A DNA stretch of 64,000 nt from Geobacillus thermodenitrificans subsp. thermodenitrificans DSM 465 (GTDB lineage: Bacteria > Bacillota > Bacilli > Bacillales > Anoxybacillaceae), in contig NZ_AYKT01000006.1 in the NCBI RefSeq assembly GCF_000496575.1, positions 124,001-188,000 of the forward strand, in the 5' to 3' direction. The position numbers and the translations under genes were made by a program. Below the pieces are notes generated by a model that made no database searches, was not told the origin of the DNA, and worked only from the letters and a program-made list of their open reading frames with translations. Positions 28,675 to 37,111 of this stretch are shown here, piece by piece (position 1 is the first letter of the stretch; every line of letters begins with the position of its first letter).

Positions 28675-28887
28675 CTACTCCCCATCGCGATAAAAAAATA
28701 ATAGCCGGTTGAGCCAGTCCGGAGGCGTGTGTTCGATCGTCGATACTTTCACCGCCGATCCTTCCGGTTCATCGTATCGATGATAATACTCGTACTCGCG
28801 ATTAAACCATACAAGACTATAATAAAATAAAATGGTGCATCCCGTAAACAAAAGAAATACTTTCACCATTTGCCAAACTGTTTTCAT
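28675..28887 (-). CDS. yqzK: YqzK/DUF4227 small membrane protein
   Basis: 70 residues with one N-terminal hydrophobic segment (VFLLFTGCTILFYYSLVWF) and a charged tail. Ends 6 nt before xerD starts. Conserved position between fur and xerD; function unknown. Confidence 0.8.
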   Translation of the reverse strand: MKTVWQMVKVFLLFTGCTILFYYSLVWFNREYEYYHRYDEPEGSAVKVSTIEHTPPDWLNRLLFFYRDGE

Positions 28888-28960
28888 GGCACCCTCCCCA
28901 TCGGCTGCTTGCCCATTTGCTAGTATGAGGATATGCCATTTGTTTCCCTATTTATACGCA

Positions 28961-28992
28961 AAAAAACCTTTCCCGTTGGAAAAGGTTTTTAC
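28961..28992. terminator. Terminator downstream of fur
   Basis: AAAAAAACCTTTCCCGTTGG then AAAAGGTTTTT. On the minus strand the stem is followed by a T-run. It lies at the fur stop. Confidence 0.8.
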
Positions 28993-29441
28993 TTTTCTTC
29001 ATGTTTTTGCTGGCAGCGGTGGCAAATGCCGTGAAACGTCAAGCGGTGATCTTTAATTTTAAACTTCCATTCCCGTTCAACAATCGCTTCGACGTCCTCA
29101 AGCAAATCTTCTTCAATTTCCGCCACCGATCCGCACTCGAGGCAGACAAGATGGTGATGGAAATGCGCCGCCCCTTCTTTGCGAAGGTCATAGCGCGATA
29201 CCCCGTCCCCGAAATTGATTTTATCAACGATTTTCAGCTCGGTTAGCAGTTCAAGCGTCCGATAAACGGTCGCCAGCCCGATCTCTGGAGATTTTTCTTT
29301 TACGAGGAGGTAGACGTCTTCAGCGCTTAAATGGTCTTCTTCATGTTCAAGCAGGACTCTTACCGTCGCTTCCCGCTGCGGCGTCAGCTTGTAGCCGGCC
29401 GAGTGCAGCTGCTTCTTAATTCGTTCCACACGATCTTCCAT
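28989..29441 (-). CDS. fur: Ferric uptake regulator Fur
   Basis: 150 residues (149 in B. subtilis). Winged helix (YKLTPQREATVRVLL), regulatory metal site HFHHHLVCLECG and structural zinc cysteines CLEC ... CHRC. The paralogues PerR and Zur lie elsewhere in Bacillus; synteny with yqzK and spoIIM indicates Fur. The ATG at 29441 is 8 nt after GGAGG. Upstream at 29521-29560 is an AT-rich stretch (AATAATGATTATTAT) with partial likeness to a Fur box, so autoregulation is possible. Confidence 0.93.
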   Translation of the reverse strand: MEDRVERIKKQLHSAGYKLTPQREATVRVLLEHEEDHLSAEDVYLLVKEKSPEIGLATVYRTLELLTELKIVDKINFGDGVSRYDLRKEGAAHFHHHLVCLECGSVAEIEEDLLEDVEAIVEREWKFKIKDHRLTFHGICHRCQQKHEEK

Positions 29442-29538
29442 TTTTTCATTCCTCCCTCGCCATTCACCTCCCATTATAGCAAATGTATAAGGTAAGTATC
29501 AAAGTAAAATGACTATTATAAGATAAAAATAATGATTA

Positions 29539-30201
29539 TTATATAATAATATTTATTAAATTAACCACCCATTTGACCGTCTGTTTCATCAATACCGGTG
29601 AGAGGTACGCTTCCACCACCGAGGAAACGAGCAACCCTGCAGCGATCGCCACCATCGCTGCCGCATAGCGCATGATCATCGGGAATACCGGCTCGTGCGG
29701 CCGCTTCATAAACTGGTTGCGCACCATTTGCAAGGAAAACGAAATCGAAATCACACCCATTACAATCATGAGCGGAATGACGATCAAGTTTTGCGGCATG
29801 ACAGATACAAACGACAATAAAAATCCTTGCCAGCTCATTTGGTTGACCAAAAAGCCGACCGTGAAGCCGACGACAATCCCTTTTAAGAACAGTAAAATAA
29901 AAATGATTGGCAGGCCGATGACGGAAATGCCAAGCACCCACATGAGGGCAATGTATTTGACGTTATGCATATAGCTTTGACGGAACATATCATGGGCGCT
30001 TGCCAAATTGTCTTTCGATACTTGTCCAAAAAATTGCGTCAAGTAATAGTACAAGTCTTGCTTTTGGCTAAATCCGAGGCTGTTGACGACAATGGCCCCA
30101 AAAATCACACCCATTAAAAATAGGACGATAACAAATACGTATAGTGAGGCGTGTTCGCGCAAATGAACGGCGATGGCCGATTTCAACGGATGGGTTCTCA
30201 T
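29539..30201 (-). CDS. spoIIM: Stage II sporulation protein M
   Basis: 220 residues with five hydrophobic segments (VFVIVLFLMGVIFGAIVVNS, ALMWVLGISVIGLPIIFILL and others). With SpoIID and SpoIIP it drives engulfment of the forespore. The ATG at 30201 follows AGGAGG and gives family length; the longer frame upstream is unsupported. Confidence 0.93.
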   Translation of the reverse strand: MRTHPLKSAIAVHLREHASLYVFVIVLFLMGVIFGAIVVNSLGFSQKQDLYYYLTQFFGQVSKDNLASAHDMFRQSYMHNVKYIALMWVLGISVIGLPIIFILLFLKGIVVGFTVGFLVNQMSWQGFLLSFVSVMPQNLIVIPLMIVMGVISISFSLQMVRNQFMKRPHEPVFPMIMRYAAAMVAIAAGLLVSSVVEAYLSPVLMKQTVKWVVNLINIII

Positions 30202-30383
30202 CGTACTTCGTCCTCCTATTTGGCTCTTAGTAGATTGTATGTCCATCCGTTTCGTATATGACTGTTTTTCAAAAAAACGGGATTGCCCGTCGGCAACCCC
30301 GTTTTCAATAACCATCACTCCGCCTGTGCACGGCCATCGTTCGCTCCTTTGTGGGTCCCCTGCCCTCGGCGTTTTCTCACCCG

Positions 30384-31574
30384 TCATTTTTCCTGCACTT
30401 TTCCGTATTTCCCGCCGCCGCCAGCTTCGATGGCGAGCGCGCCGCTGCGGGCGAGAACGATCAGTCGTGCGAGCTTTTGGCCGACCGTCTCGGCTATCTC
30501 TTCTTCTGTCGCCTCATGCAGCACGCGCATTTCCGTGCCAAAACGGCTGAGCAGCTTTTCGTACGACTTCAAGCCGAGTCCAGGGATAAATTCAAGCGGC
30601 ACCTGATATACATACGGCGGCCGTTTCGGTCCGTGCTCCGCCGTTTTTAACTCCTTGAGCCGGTCTGACACCCCTTTAATAAAGCGATGGTGGCCGCACG
30701 CTGGGCAGCGCTCAGCCTCAGGCGAAACCGGCGTCAGGCACCCCTCGCACACCGTTCGGTGGTATTTACCAAGCTTTGGATTTAAGCCATAATTGGCGAT
30801 GATTGTGCGCCCGTCCTCGTTGCGGAACGCTTGTTCCAGCTCAGCAAACGTCGGGGCGGCAAGCTGCACTTGTTCATATTCCCGGGCAATTTTTCGCAAT
30901 GAATGGGCATCCGAGTTTGTCAAATACGGATAGCGGTGTAATTCGGCGATTTGGTCAGCCATTGACGTATCGGCGCTCAATCCAAGCTCAATGGCGTCGA
31001 TTTGATCGGGGTCGAACACTTCCGTCAAACTGCGTTCGACTCCTTTTCCGTACAAACTTTTAAACGGAGTGAACGCATGCGCCGGGATAAACCAGCCACC
31101 CCACTCTTTTACCGCTGCTTGCAGCTCGCGCCCTGAAGCATAAATGCGCTGCGAGCTGAGTGATACGTTTTTCACCCGCTTGCCAAGCCAAGCGGAAAAT
31201 GCGCGCATCGCTTGAACAGTCGGCAAAAAAGCGAGGACATGAATCGGTCCGTGGCAACGGTCGTCATACACTTCGATTTCGCTGCCTAAAAGCAAGGTCA
31301 CTTTCCCGGTACTAATGCCGCCCTCACGATGTTCGCACCATCCATGTTCATCCATGGCCCGTTCGAGCTCATCAAGCACTTCCGGCACATGACTGTCAAT
31401 GACACCGACCAAATCGATTCCTTTCACATGCGCCGCTTCATGCAAAATGTTCGCAAGCGTCAACGTCCGTGCCCCAGTAATTTTCACCGGACGGCCGGAA
31501 GCGGTGCGGCCGATATGAATATGTAAATCAGCGTAATAGCGGCCGAGGACGCCATCGTTTTTTCCGTTAGTCAT
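30384..31574 (-). CDS. Endonuclease Q-like PHP-domain protein (YqxK family)
   Basis: 396 residues. N-terminal PHP metal site (YYADLHIHIG; later GVIDSH, PAHAFTPF and NSDAHS), a four-Cys zinc site CEGCLTPVSPEAERCPACG near residue 290, then a helix-hairpin-helix region (FIPGLGLKSYEKLLSRFG). This is the domain order of endonuclease Q, which nicks DNA 5' of deaminated bases, known from Thermococcales and Bacillus pumilus. Start overlaps the nudF end by ATGA. A repair role in a thermophile is reasonable inference. Confidence 0.82.
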   Translation of the reverse strand: MTNGKNDGVLGRYYADLHIHIGRTASGRPVKITGARTLTLANILHEAAHVKGIDLVGVIDSHVPEVLDELERAMDEHGWCEHREGGISTGKVTLLLGSEIEVYDDRCHGPIHVLAFLPTVQAMRAFSAWLGKRVKNVSLSSQRIYASGRELQAAVKEWGGWFIPAHAFTPFKSLYGKGVERSLTEVFDPDQIDAIELGLSADTSMADQIAELHRYPYLTNSDAHSLRKIAREYEQVQLAAPTFAELEQAFRNEDGRTIIANYGLNPKLGKYHRTVCEGCLTPVSPEAERCPACGHHRFIKGVSDRLKELKTAEHGPKRPPYVYQVPLEFIPGLGLKSYEKLLSRFGTEMRVLHEATEEEIAETVGQKLARLIVLARSGALAIEAGGGGKYGKVQEK

Positions 31575-32125
31575 CGTTTCTCAAGCGCGCGGCGCAGCTG
31601 CAAATATTGCAAGGCATACGCCGTTTTAGCATCATAAATGTCACGTCGTTCAAGCATATCCAGCGCCTCCTCTAACGTCACTTCCAGCAGTTCAACAAAT
31701 TCATCTTCATCTAAACCGGCACCATCTTCGACTTTTTCCAACCCCTCGGCGACGTACAAATGGATGAGCTCGTCGGCAAATCCGGGCGATGTATAAAACG
31801 AAATGAGGTGGTGCATCGATTGGGCGCGGTAGCCGGTTTCTTCTTCAAGTTCGCGGTGTGCGGAAGCGAGCGGCTCTTCCCCATGTTCTAGCTTGCCCGC
31901 CGGAATTTCAACCAATGCGCGCTCGAGCGCTTTTCGATACTGACGGACGAGGACGATCTTCCCATCGGGCAAGAGCGGCAACACCGCTACCGCCCCCGGA
32001 TGTTTAATCACCTCGCGCCGACTCGTTTTCCCGTTTGGCAGCTCCACCTCTTCAACATACAGTTCGATGATGCGTCCGCTGAATAATTTTTCTTGGCGGA
32101 TCGTTTTTTCATACAACTGATCCAT
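31571..32125 (-). CDS. nudF: ADP-ribose pyrophosphatase
   Basis: 184 residues. The Nudix box is complete: G-x5-E-x7-RELEEETGY within GKLEHGEEPLAS-AHRELEEETGY. Hydrolyses ADP-ribose to AMP and ribose 5-phosphate. Corresponds to B. subtilis YqkG/NudF. Its stop overlaps the start of the next gene, so the two are coupled. Confidence 0.93.
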   Translation of the reverse strand: MDQLYEKTIRQEKLFSGRIIELYVEEVELPNGKTSRREVIKHPGAVAVLPLLPDGKIVLVRQYRKALERALVEIPAGKLEHGEEPLASAHRELEEETGYRAQSMHHLISFYTSPGFADELIHLYVAEGLEKVEDGAGLDEDEFVELLEVTLEEALDMLERRDIYDAKTAYALQYLQLRRALEKR

Positions 32126-32231
32126 TCTTATTCTCCCCTATCCATTGATAAATTCTTTTCCATTGTACTACATATTTGGCCATTTTTTCGCCCCTGTTGT
32201 ACAATGATCATTAAGAAGGGAGCGTAACGCA

Positions 32232-33152
32232 ATGAACAAACGACGCATCGGTACATCGGATTTGTATGTGAGCGAAATCGGACTCGGCTGCATGTCGCTT
32301 GGCACCGATGAACGCGAGGCGATCCGCCTCATTCACGAAGCGCTTGATCGCGGCATCAACTATTTGGATACAGCCGACTTGTACGATCGTGGCCTGAACG
32401 AAGAATTTGTCGGCAAAGCGGTGAAAGGAAAACGCGATCAAGTGATTATCGCCACCAAAGTAGGCAACCGTTGGCGACCGGACGGAAGCGGTTGGGATTG
32501 GGATCCGTCCAAAGCATATATCAAGCAAGCCGTCAAAGACAGCCTGCGCCGCCTGCAAACAGACTACATTGACTTATACCAGCTCCACGGTGGCACGATT
32601 GACGACCCGATCGACGAGACGATTGCGGCATTTGAAGAGTTAAAGCAAGAAGGAGTCATTCGTTGGTACGGCATTTCCTCGATCCGTCCCAACGTCATTC
32701 GCGAATATGTGAAGCGTTCAAATATCGTCAGCGTCATGATGCAATATAGCCTGCTTGACCGCCGTCCGGAAGAGTGGTTCCCTCTCTTGCGCGAGCATAA
32801 CATCAGCGTCATCGCCCGCGGTCCGGTCGCTAAAGGCTTGCTTACTGACCGCCCGCTCGAAGCGGCAGGAGCGGCGGTGAAAGAACACGGCTATCTCGAC
32901 TACTCGTACAGTGAACTGCAAGCACTCATCCCGAGGCTGAAAGAGAAAACCGGGGAACGCCGTTCGTTAACTGCGACCGCGCTCCAGTTTTGCTTGTATG
33001 ATCCGGTCGTTGCCGCCGTCATTCCAGGTGCGAGCCGGCTTGAGCAGCTGGCGGAAAACATCGCTGCCGCATCCGCGCTGCCGCTTGACGCTGATGAATA
33101 CGAATGGTTAAAACAAGCGACGAAGCGCTCGGTGTACGAAATGCACCGATAA
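32232..33152 (+). CDS. Aldo/keto reductase (YqkF family)
   Basis: 306 residues, TIM-barrel NADPH oxidoreductase. Asp and Tyr of the tetrad in YLDTADLYDRG, Lys in IIATKVG, His in LYQLHGG. C-terminal NADPH site around VIPGASRLEQLAENI. Divergent from nudF as in B. subtilis. Substrate not predictable. RBS AAGGGAG. Confidence 0.9.
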   Translation: MNKRRIGTSDLYVSEIGLGCMSLGTDEREAIRLIHEALDRGINYLDTADLYDRGLNEEFVGKAVKGKRDQVIIATKVGNRWRPDGSGWDWDPSKAYIKQAVKDSLRRLQTDYIDLYQLHGGTIDDPIDETIAAFEELKQEGVIRWYGISSIRPNVIREYVKRSNIVSVMMQYSLLDRRPEEWFPLLREHNISVIARGPVAKGLLTDRPLEAAGAAVKEHGYLDYSYSELQALIPRLKEKTGERRSLTATALQFCLYDPVVAAVIPGASRLEQLAENIAAASALPLDADEYEWLKQATKRSVYEMHR

Positions 33153-33325
33153 GCACAGACGGCGACATAAGAAACCACCCAACTTAACTCACGGGAAACA
33201 GATTGGCATCACGTTGCCTGCAAAACGAATCGTACCCCAGTACGAAATGTCCGCACGGGCGCAGCATAATCGTGCCAAAAATAGCTGCCGAGCCGATGAA
33301 CGACCGCCAGCATCGCAGCTAAACA

Positions 33326-33373
33326 AAAAGAAGAGCCCAAGGCGCCAGCACGGCCGCTTACGGGCTCTTTTTT
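33326..33373. terminator. Bidirectional terminator between the aldo/keto reductase and MFS genes
   Basis: AAAAAGAAGAGCCC, loop, GGGCTCTTTTTTCT. Serves the two convergent genes. Confidence 0.75.
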
Positions 33374-33417
33374 CTGCCTATATGAGTCAGGCGATACGTC
33401 TTGTTTCGCCCCTCCCA

Positions 33418-34617
33418 CTACACAACATCATCATCCACATACTTGTCCTTTGCCGCCCCCAAACCGAACATCATCATGGCGGCACAGACAATCAACAGTA
33501 AAACGAGGGAGGGGATGAAATGGCCGGCCTTATCGTACAACGCACCAAACAACGGTGGACCGGCTGCCGCCAGTAAGTAACCGACGAACTGGGCCATAGC
33601 AGAAAGTTGGGCAGCCTCTAGCGGGCGGCGCGTCCGCAGCGTAAACAGCATCATCGCAAGGGAAAACGACATGCCAGCACCGACACCGGCAAAGAACGCC
33701 CCCGTCCACAGCCACCATCCTTGGCCAACTAACAACGCGACGATCCCAGCCACTTTCAACAGCACCGATGAACCGATCAACACTTTTTGATCTTTCATGC
33801 GCTCGGCCAACATCGGAGATAAAAACATCATCGGCAGCTGGGCAAATTGGAAGAAAAACAATAACCAGCCGGCCGTATCGGCCGCCATTCCTTTGCCTTG
33901 CCCAAGCTCTGGCAGCCACGTAATCACGCAATAAAAGAAAAATGATTGCATTCCCATAAATAACGTCACTTGCCAAGCAAGCCATGAACGCCAAAATGAC
34001 GAATGTCGTTTTCCCGATGGAGCGCTAGCGGATTTCCATCGATAAATTTGCGGCAGCCAGACTACAATTGCGACCAGAGTAAGCAACGCCCAAAAGCGAA
34101 ACGCTCCTTCCCAGCCAATCCCCCACCCGTCAGCAAGCGGAACAGCAAGACCGGAAGCAAAGGCGGCACTGACGTTCATCGTCACCGTATAAACCCCCAT
34201 CATTAAGCCAACACGCATAGGAAACGCGTCTTTAACAAGCGCTGGCATGAGGACATTGTTGACAGCGATCGCCGCACCGATGAGCGCTGTACCGGCAAAC
34301 AGCCAGAAACTGCCTGCCAGCGGACGGATGAGTTCGCCTACGAGCAAGACGACGAGTGAACAAAACAGCGTTCGCTCCATCCCGATCCGGCGGGCAAACG
34401 TAGCCGCCGCCGGCGCCAACAAAGCAAACGCCAACAGCGGAATCGTCGTTAGCGCCCCGGCAGCGGCGTAGGAAAGGCCAAGCTCCCGCTGCAGTTCAGG
34501 AACGAGCGGGCCGACCGTAGTGATCGGTGCGCGCAAGTTGGCAGCTAAGACGACGACTGCGGCCACCATGAATACCGAAGAAGTCGCTGTACTCGCCGCC
34601 GCACTTTTTTGCCTCAT
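33418..34617 (-). CDS. MFS transporter of the CynX/NimT family
   Basis: 399 residues with twelve predicted membrane helices. The N-terminal NLRAPITTVGPLVPELQREL is the family hallmark, shared by cyanate transporter CynX and B. subtilis YycB. Substrate unknown. Begins 15 nt after yqkE and probably shares its transcript. Confidence 0.85.
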   Translation of the reverse strand: MRQKSAAASTATSSVFMVAAVVVLAANLRAPITTVGPLVPELQRELGLSYAAAGALTTIPLLAFALLAPAAATFARRIGMERTLFCSLVVLLVGELIRPLAGSFWLFAGTALIGAAIAVNNVLMPALVKDAFPMRVGLMMGVYTVTMNVSAAFASGLAVPLADGWGIGWEGAFRFWALLTLVAIVVWLPQIYRWKSASAPSGKRHSSFWRSWLAWQVTLFMGMQSFFFYCVITWLPELGQGKGMAADTAGWLLFFFQFAQLPMMFLSPMLAERMKDQKVLIGSSVLLKVAGIVALLVGQGWWLWTGAFFAGVGAGMSFSLAMMLFTLRTRRPLEAAQLSAMAQFVGYLLAAAGPPLFGALYDKAGHFIPSLVLLLIVCAAMMMFGLGAAKDKYVDDDVV

Positions 34618-34632
34618 CTATCTTTTCCCCCT

Positions 34633-34878
34633 TCATTTAAACTTGCGCCAATCAAGTTCACTTTCTTCAAGCAGCTCAGCAAACGACTTCTGCTCATCGC
34701 GTCGGCGCGCTTCCTCGCGGCGTCGCGCTTCTTCCGCTGCCCGCCGCCGCTGTTCTTCCTCGGCAAGCGCCCGCTTTTTCGCGAGCAACTTCGCTTCGAC
34801 GTCCGCGCCGACTCGATCGGCAAGCGTCACCGTCTGCTGCTCTTGCCTCTTTTTCCGCCCCGCATGCTTCTTCACCAT
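34633..34878 (-). CDS. yqkE: DUF3886 family protein YqkE
   Basis: 81 residues, highly charged coiled coil. Basic start MVKKHAGRKKRQEQQ, a long Glu/Arg/Ala helix, then SFAELLEESELDWRKFK, which matches the end of B. subtilis YqkE. The ATG at 34878 follows AAGGGGGTG. Function unknown. Confidence 0.78.
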   Translation of the reverse strand: MVKKHAGRKKRQEQQTVTLADRVGADVEAKLLAKKRALAEEEQRRRAAEEARRREEARRRDEQKSFAELLEESELDWRKFK

Positions 34879-34953
34879 TTTCACCCCCTTGCATAACGGC
34901 CGCCCATTTGTCAAACGATACAACTAAACAACATCGAAAAGGAGAGATGACCA

Positions 34954-35073
34954 GTGGCCAAAAACCGCGCCCAAAAAGGAAAGCCGTCTGCCGATACAGT
35001 CAAACCAATGATCGCCAAAGAAGATCTAGAAAAAGCGATCCATCCGACAAAACGGCAAAACAGCCCGCAATAA
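34954..35073 (+). CDS. 39-residue basic protein of unknown function
   Basis: GTG at 34954, 8 nt after AAAAGGAGAG, opens 39 codons: begins MAKNRAQKGKPSAD and ends KAIHPTKRQNSPQ, stop TAA, terminator directly downstream. No cysteines and no hydrophobic segment. The size and composition resemble minor spore or ribosome-associated peptides, but I cannot name a family. Confidence 0.55.
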   Translation: MAKNRAQKGKPSADTVKPMIAKEDLEKAIHPTKRQNSPQ

Positions 35074-35086
35074 TAGGCGGACGATA

Positions 35087-35118
35087 GAAAAACCGTAACC
35101 GACCGGGTTACGGTTTTT
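35087..35118. terminator. Bidirectional terminator between the 39-residue gene and yqkC
   Basis: AAAAACCGTAACC, short loop, GGTTACGGTTTTT. Confidence 0.85.
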
Positions 35119-35356
35119 ACAGCACTTCAGTAATATGCGGCATATGCTCGCCAAGCCAAGCAATCGCGTCATCAAGCGTCGCAAACTCTTTCGTCTCAAA
35201 TGTCATCTCATTTTGCAAAAGCCAGACGTCTTTTTTGTCGTGGTACGGACCGGCGACCGACCAATGAAGCAAGCTGTACGGGTCGTTTTCATGGGTGAAT
35301 GACACCCATGTTTTTTGCTTCGCCGTCTCCGCCAGCTGCCGAAGTTTACCGTTCAT
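35117..35356 (-). CDS. yqkC: DUF2552 family protein YqkC
   Basis: 79 residues, the size of B. subtilis YqkC. Rich in Trp and acidic residues (TWVSFTHENDPYSLLHWSV, DDAIAWLGEHMP). Starts 11 nt inside the end of yqkB, so it is translated with it. Function unknown. Confidence 0.82.
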   Translation of the reverse strand: MNGKLRQLAETAKQKTWVSFTHENDPYSLLHWSVAGPYHDKKDVWLLQNEMTFETKEFATLDDAIAWLGEHMPHITEVL

Positions 35357-35690
35357 CGCCAGATCCCACCTTCACAAGCGGCATATGCCCATTCAGCATT
35401 TGCCCGGGGCTTTTTAGCTGAAAGACGGTCGTCCCCGGCTTAACATCAATCGTCATCGTCTCATCAAAAAAGATGAGACGCGACCGCTCTAAAAGCACCG
35501 GAACGAAATTCGTCTCAACGGCAAGATCGTCCTCATCGGCCTCGTCAACGAGCCATAACGCCGGCACGCCGTCGACTAAACAGCCGCAGCCGTTCGTGTC
35601 ATATTTGAGCTTTAACTGCCGCCCCGATTCGGCTACAATAGGGGTAAGCATTTCTTTTGCTGCATCAGTAAACGTGATGTTCACGCTCAT
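35346..35690 (-). CDS. yqkB: HesB-like protein YqkB
   Basis: 114 residues of the iron-sulfur assembly (HesB/IscA-like) fold. Only one cysteine pair, YDTNGCGCLVDGVP, is visible, instead of the three separated cysteines of true A-type carriers, so a carrier role is doubtful. The ATG at 35690 follows AAGGAGC. Confidence 0.82.
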   Translation of the reverse strand: MSVNITFTDAAKEMLTPIVAESGRQLKLKYDTNGCGCLVDGVPALWLVDEADEDDLAVETNFVPVLLERSRLIFFDETMTIDVKPGTTVFQLKSPGQMLNGHMPLVKVGSGDER

Positions 35691-35772
35691 CGTTGCTCCT
35701 TTTTCCGTTTGTTTCTTTATTATTCTACCTGTTGGCACATAACACTGTCAAAATGAAAAGGAGGAAAACCTG

Positions 35773-35991
35773 ATGGCAAAAGTGCAAATCAAAGTCAATG
35801 ACAACGGCTCGCTCCGCATCACCGGCGATGTCGAGCTCTTAGACGGCGAAGGAAAGCCGTTTGTAACAAAACAAACGTTTTCCCTCTGCCGCTGTGGGCT
35901 GTCGAACAACAAGCCGTTTTGCGACGGCTCGCATAAAGGGCGCTTTCAGTCGATCGTCCGCGCCCCTTCGCCGGAAACGGATGAACAGTAA
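35773..35991 (+). CDS. CDGSH-type iron-sulfur protein
   Basis: 72 residues. CRCGLSNNKPFCDGSHKGRF is the complete C-X-C-X2-(S/T)-X3-P-X-C-D-G-(S/A)-H mitoNEET motif, which binds a 2Fe-2S cluster by three Cys and one His. Single CDGSH domain, no membrane anchor. RBS AAAGGAGG. Redox role unknown. Confidence 0.9.
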   Translation: MAKVQIKVNDNGSLRITGDVELLDGEGKPFVTKQTFSLCRCGLSNNKPFCDGSHKGRFQSIVRAPSPETDEQ

Positions 35992-36064
35992 GAAGCGCCC
36001 GTTCCCTCTCATTCCGAAAAGCAATCACTTCCTTATGCGAGTTTCGTAACGGACGGTGGAGTCA

Positions 36065-36262
36065 ATGGATAAACGATGGCTGCAAAAACAAGTGCGCAAC
36101 TGCTTGCGTCACTACGGCTATGACGATGAGATGATGCCGCTTAGCGAAGACGAGTGGCGCGACCTTTGCGCCCATATCGCCGCCGCCAAAGAAAAACAAC
36201 AAAACACTAACATGTACGAGCTTGTTCATGACGCTGTTTACCGATTTATTACGAGCGCATGA
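36065..36262 (+). CDS. yqzH: YqzH family protein
   Basis: 65 residues, begins MDKRWLQKQVRNCLRHYGY, helical and charged. ATG at 36065 preferred over a GTG at 36056. B. subtilis has a 68-residue YqzH at this place. Function unknown. Confidence 0.72.
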   Translation: MDKRWLQKQVRNCLRHYGYDDEMMPLSEDEWRDLCAHIAAAKEKQQNTNMYELVHDAVYRFITSA

Positions 36263-36287
36263 TTGAGACCGACAGCTCTTCCATAAA

Positions 36288-36330
36288 AATGAAACGGCTG
36301 GCTCTGTACTAAGGGCAGCCGTTTACTTTT
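36288..36330. terminator. Bidirectional terminator between yqzH and the SDR gene
   Basis: AAACGGCTG, 15-nt loop, CAGCCGTTTACTTTT. Confidence 0.7.
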
Positions 36331-37111
36331 GGAAAAATGCCCGTTTCGCCACCTTTTCCACAAGACCCGGGGCGAGCCGGTACAACCGGCTGCCCACATC
36401 CATCCAGCCCGGCATGTTCACTTCGCGCGTTGGAGTCATCATCACTGCTACGACGCGCTTTGCCACCGCTTCCGGTCGAAGCATCCAGCGCGACACGTTG
36501 CGCACATAATCGCCTGTCTCATCCGCTAAATCAAAAAATCGAGTTTCGACCGGTCCGGGATTGACAGCGGTGACAAACACGCCAAACCGGCTCGCTTCGA
36601 GGCGCAAACTGTCAGTAAACCCGATGACAGCATGTTTTGTCGCCGAGTAAACGCTAGACTTTGGCGTTGCGATTTTGCCCGCTTGCGAGGCGATGTTGAT
36701 AATATGGCCGCTTCCCCGCTCTTTCATATGGGAATACACCGACTTCGTGCAAGCAATAACACCGAAGACGTTGACGGCAAACATTGCTTCCATCTCAGCC
36801 AAATCAATGTCTTCGATGTAGCGGAAAACGCCAAAGCCAGCGTTATTGACAAGCACATCGATGCCACCAAGCTCCTTAAGCAGCTGAGAAAATACCGCCT
36901 CGACCATCTCACGGTCGCTCACATCAAGCTCCATGTGCGGCGCGGATACGCCGTATTGCGCTTTGATGCGGGCGCTTATTTCCTTAAGCCGCTCAACATT
37001 TCGCGCCAACAGCACCGGCACCGCCCCTTGTCGCGCCGCTTCATAGGCGATTTGCTCACCAATGCCTCCTGACGCTCCAGTAATGACAACATGACGGCCC
37101 TTCAACCGCAC
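36323..37111 (-). CDS. yqjQ: Short-chain dehydrogenase/reductase (YqjQ family)
   Basis: 262 residues. Rossmann motif ITGASGGIGEQIA, NNAG, and catalytic YSATKHA with the preceding Ser. C-terminal extension of about 30 residues typical of YqjQ. Start overlaps the end of the MBL hydrolase gene by 10 nt. Substrate unknown. Confidence 0.88.
   Translation of the reverse strand: MRLKGRHVVITGASGGIGEQIAYEAARQGAVPVLLARNVERLKEISARIKAQYGVSAPHMELDVSDREMVEAVFSQLLKELGGIDVLVNNAGFGVFRYIEDIDLAEMEAMFAVNVFGVIACTKSVYSHMKERGSGHIINIASQAGKIATPKSSVYSATKHAVIGFTDSLRLEASRFGVFVTAVNPGPVETRFFDLADETGDYVRNVSRWMLRPEAVAKRVVAVMMTPTREVNMPGWMDVGSRLYRLAPGLVEKVAKRAFFQK

Noticed and set aside
29521-29565. Definite Fur box upstream of fur
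   Set aside because: Only partial match to the 7-1-7 consensus in very AT-rich DNA; kept as a remark in the fur entry.
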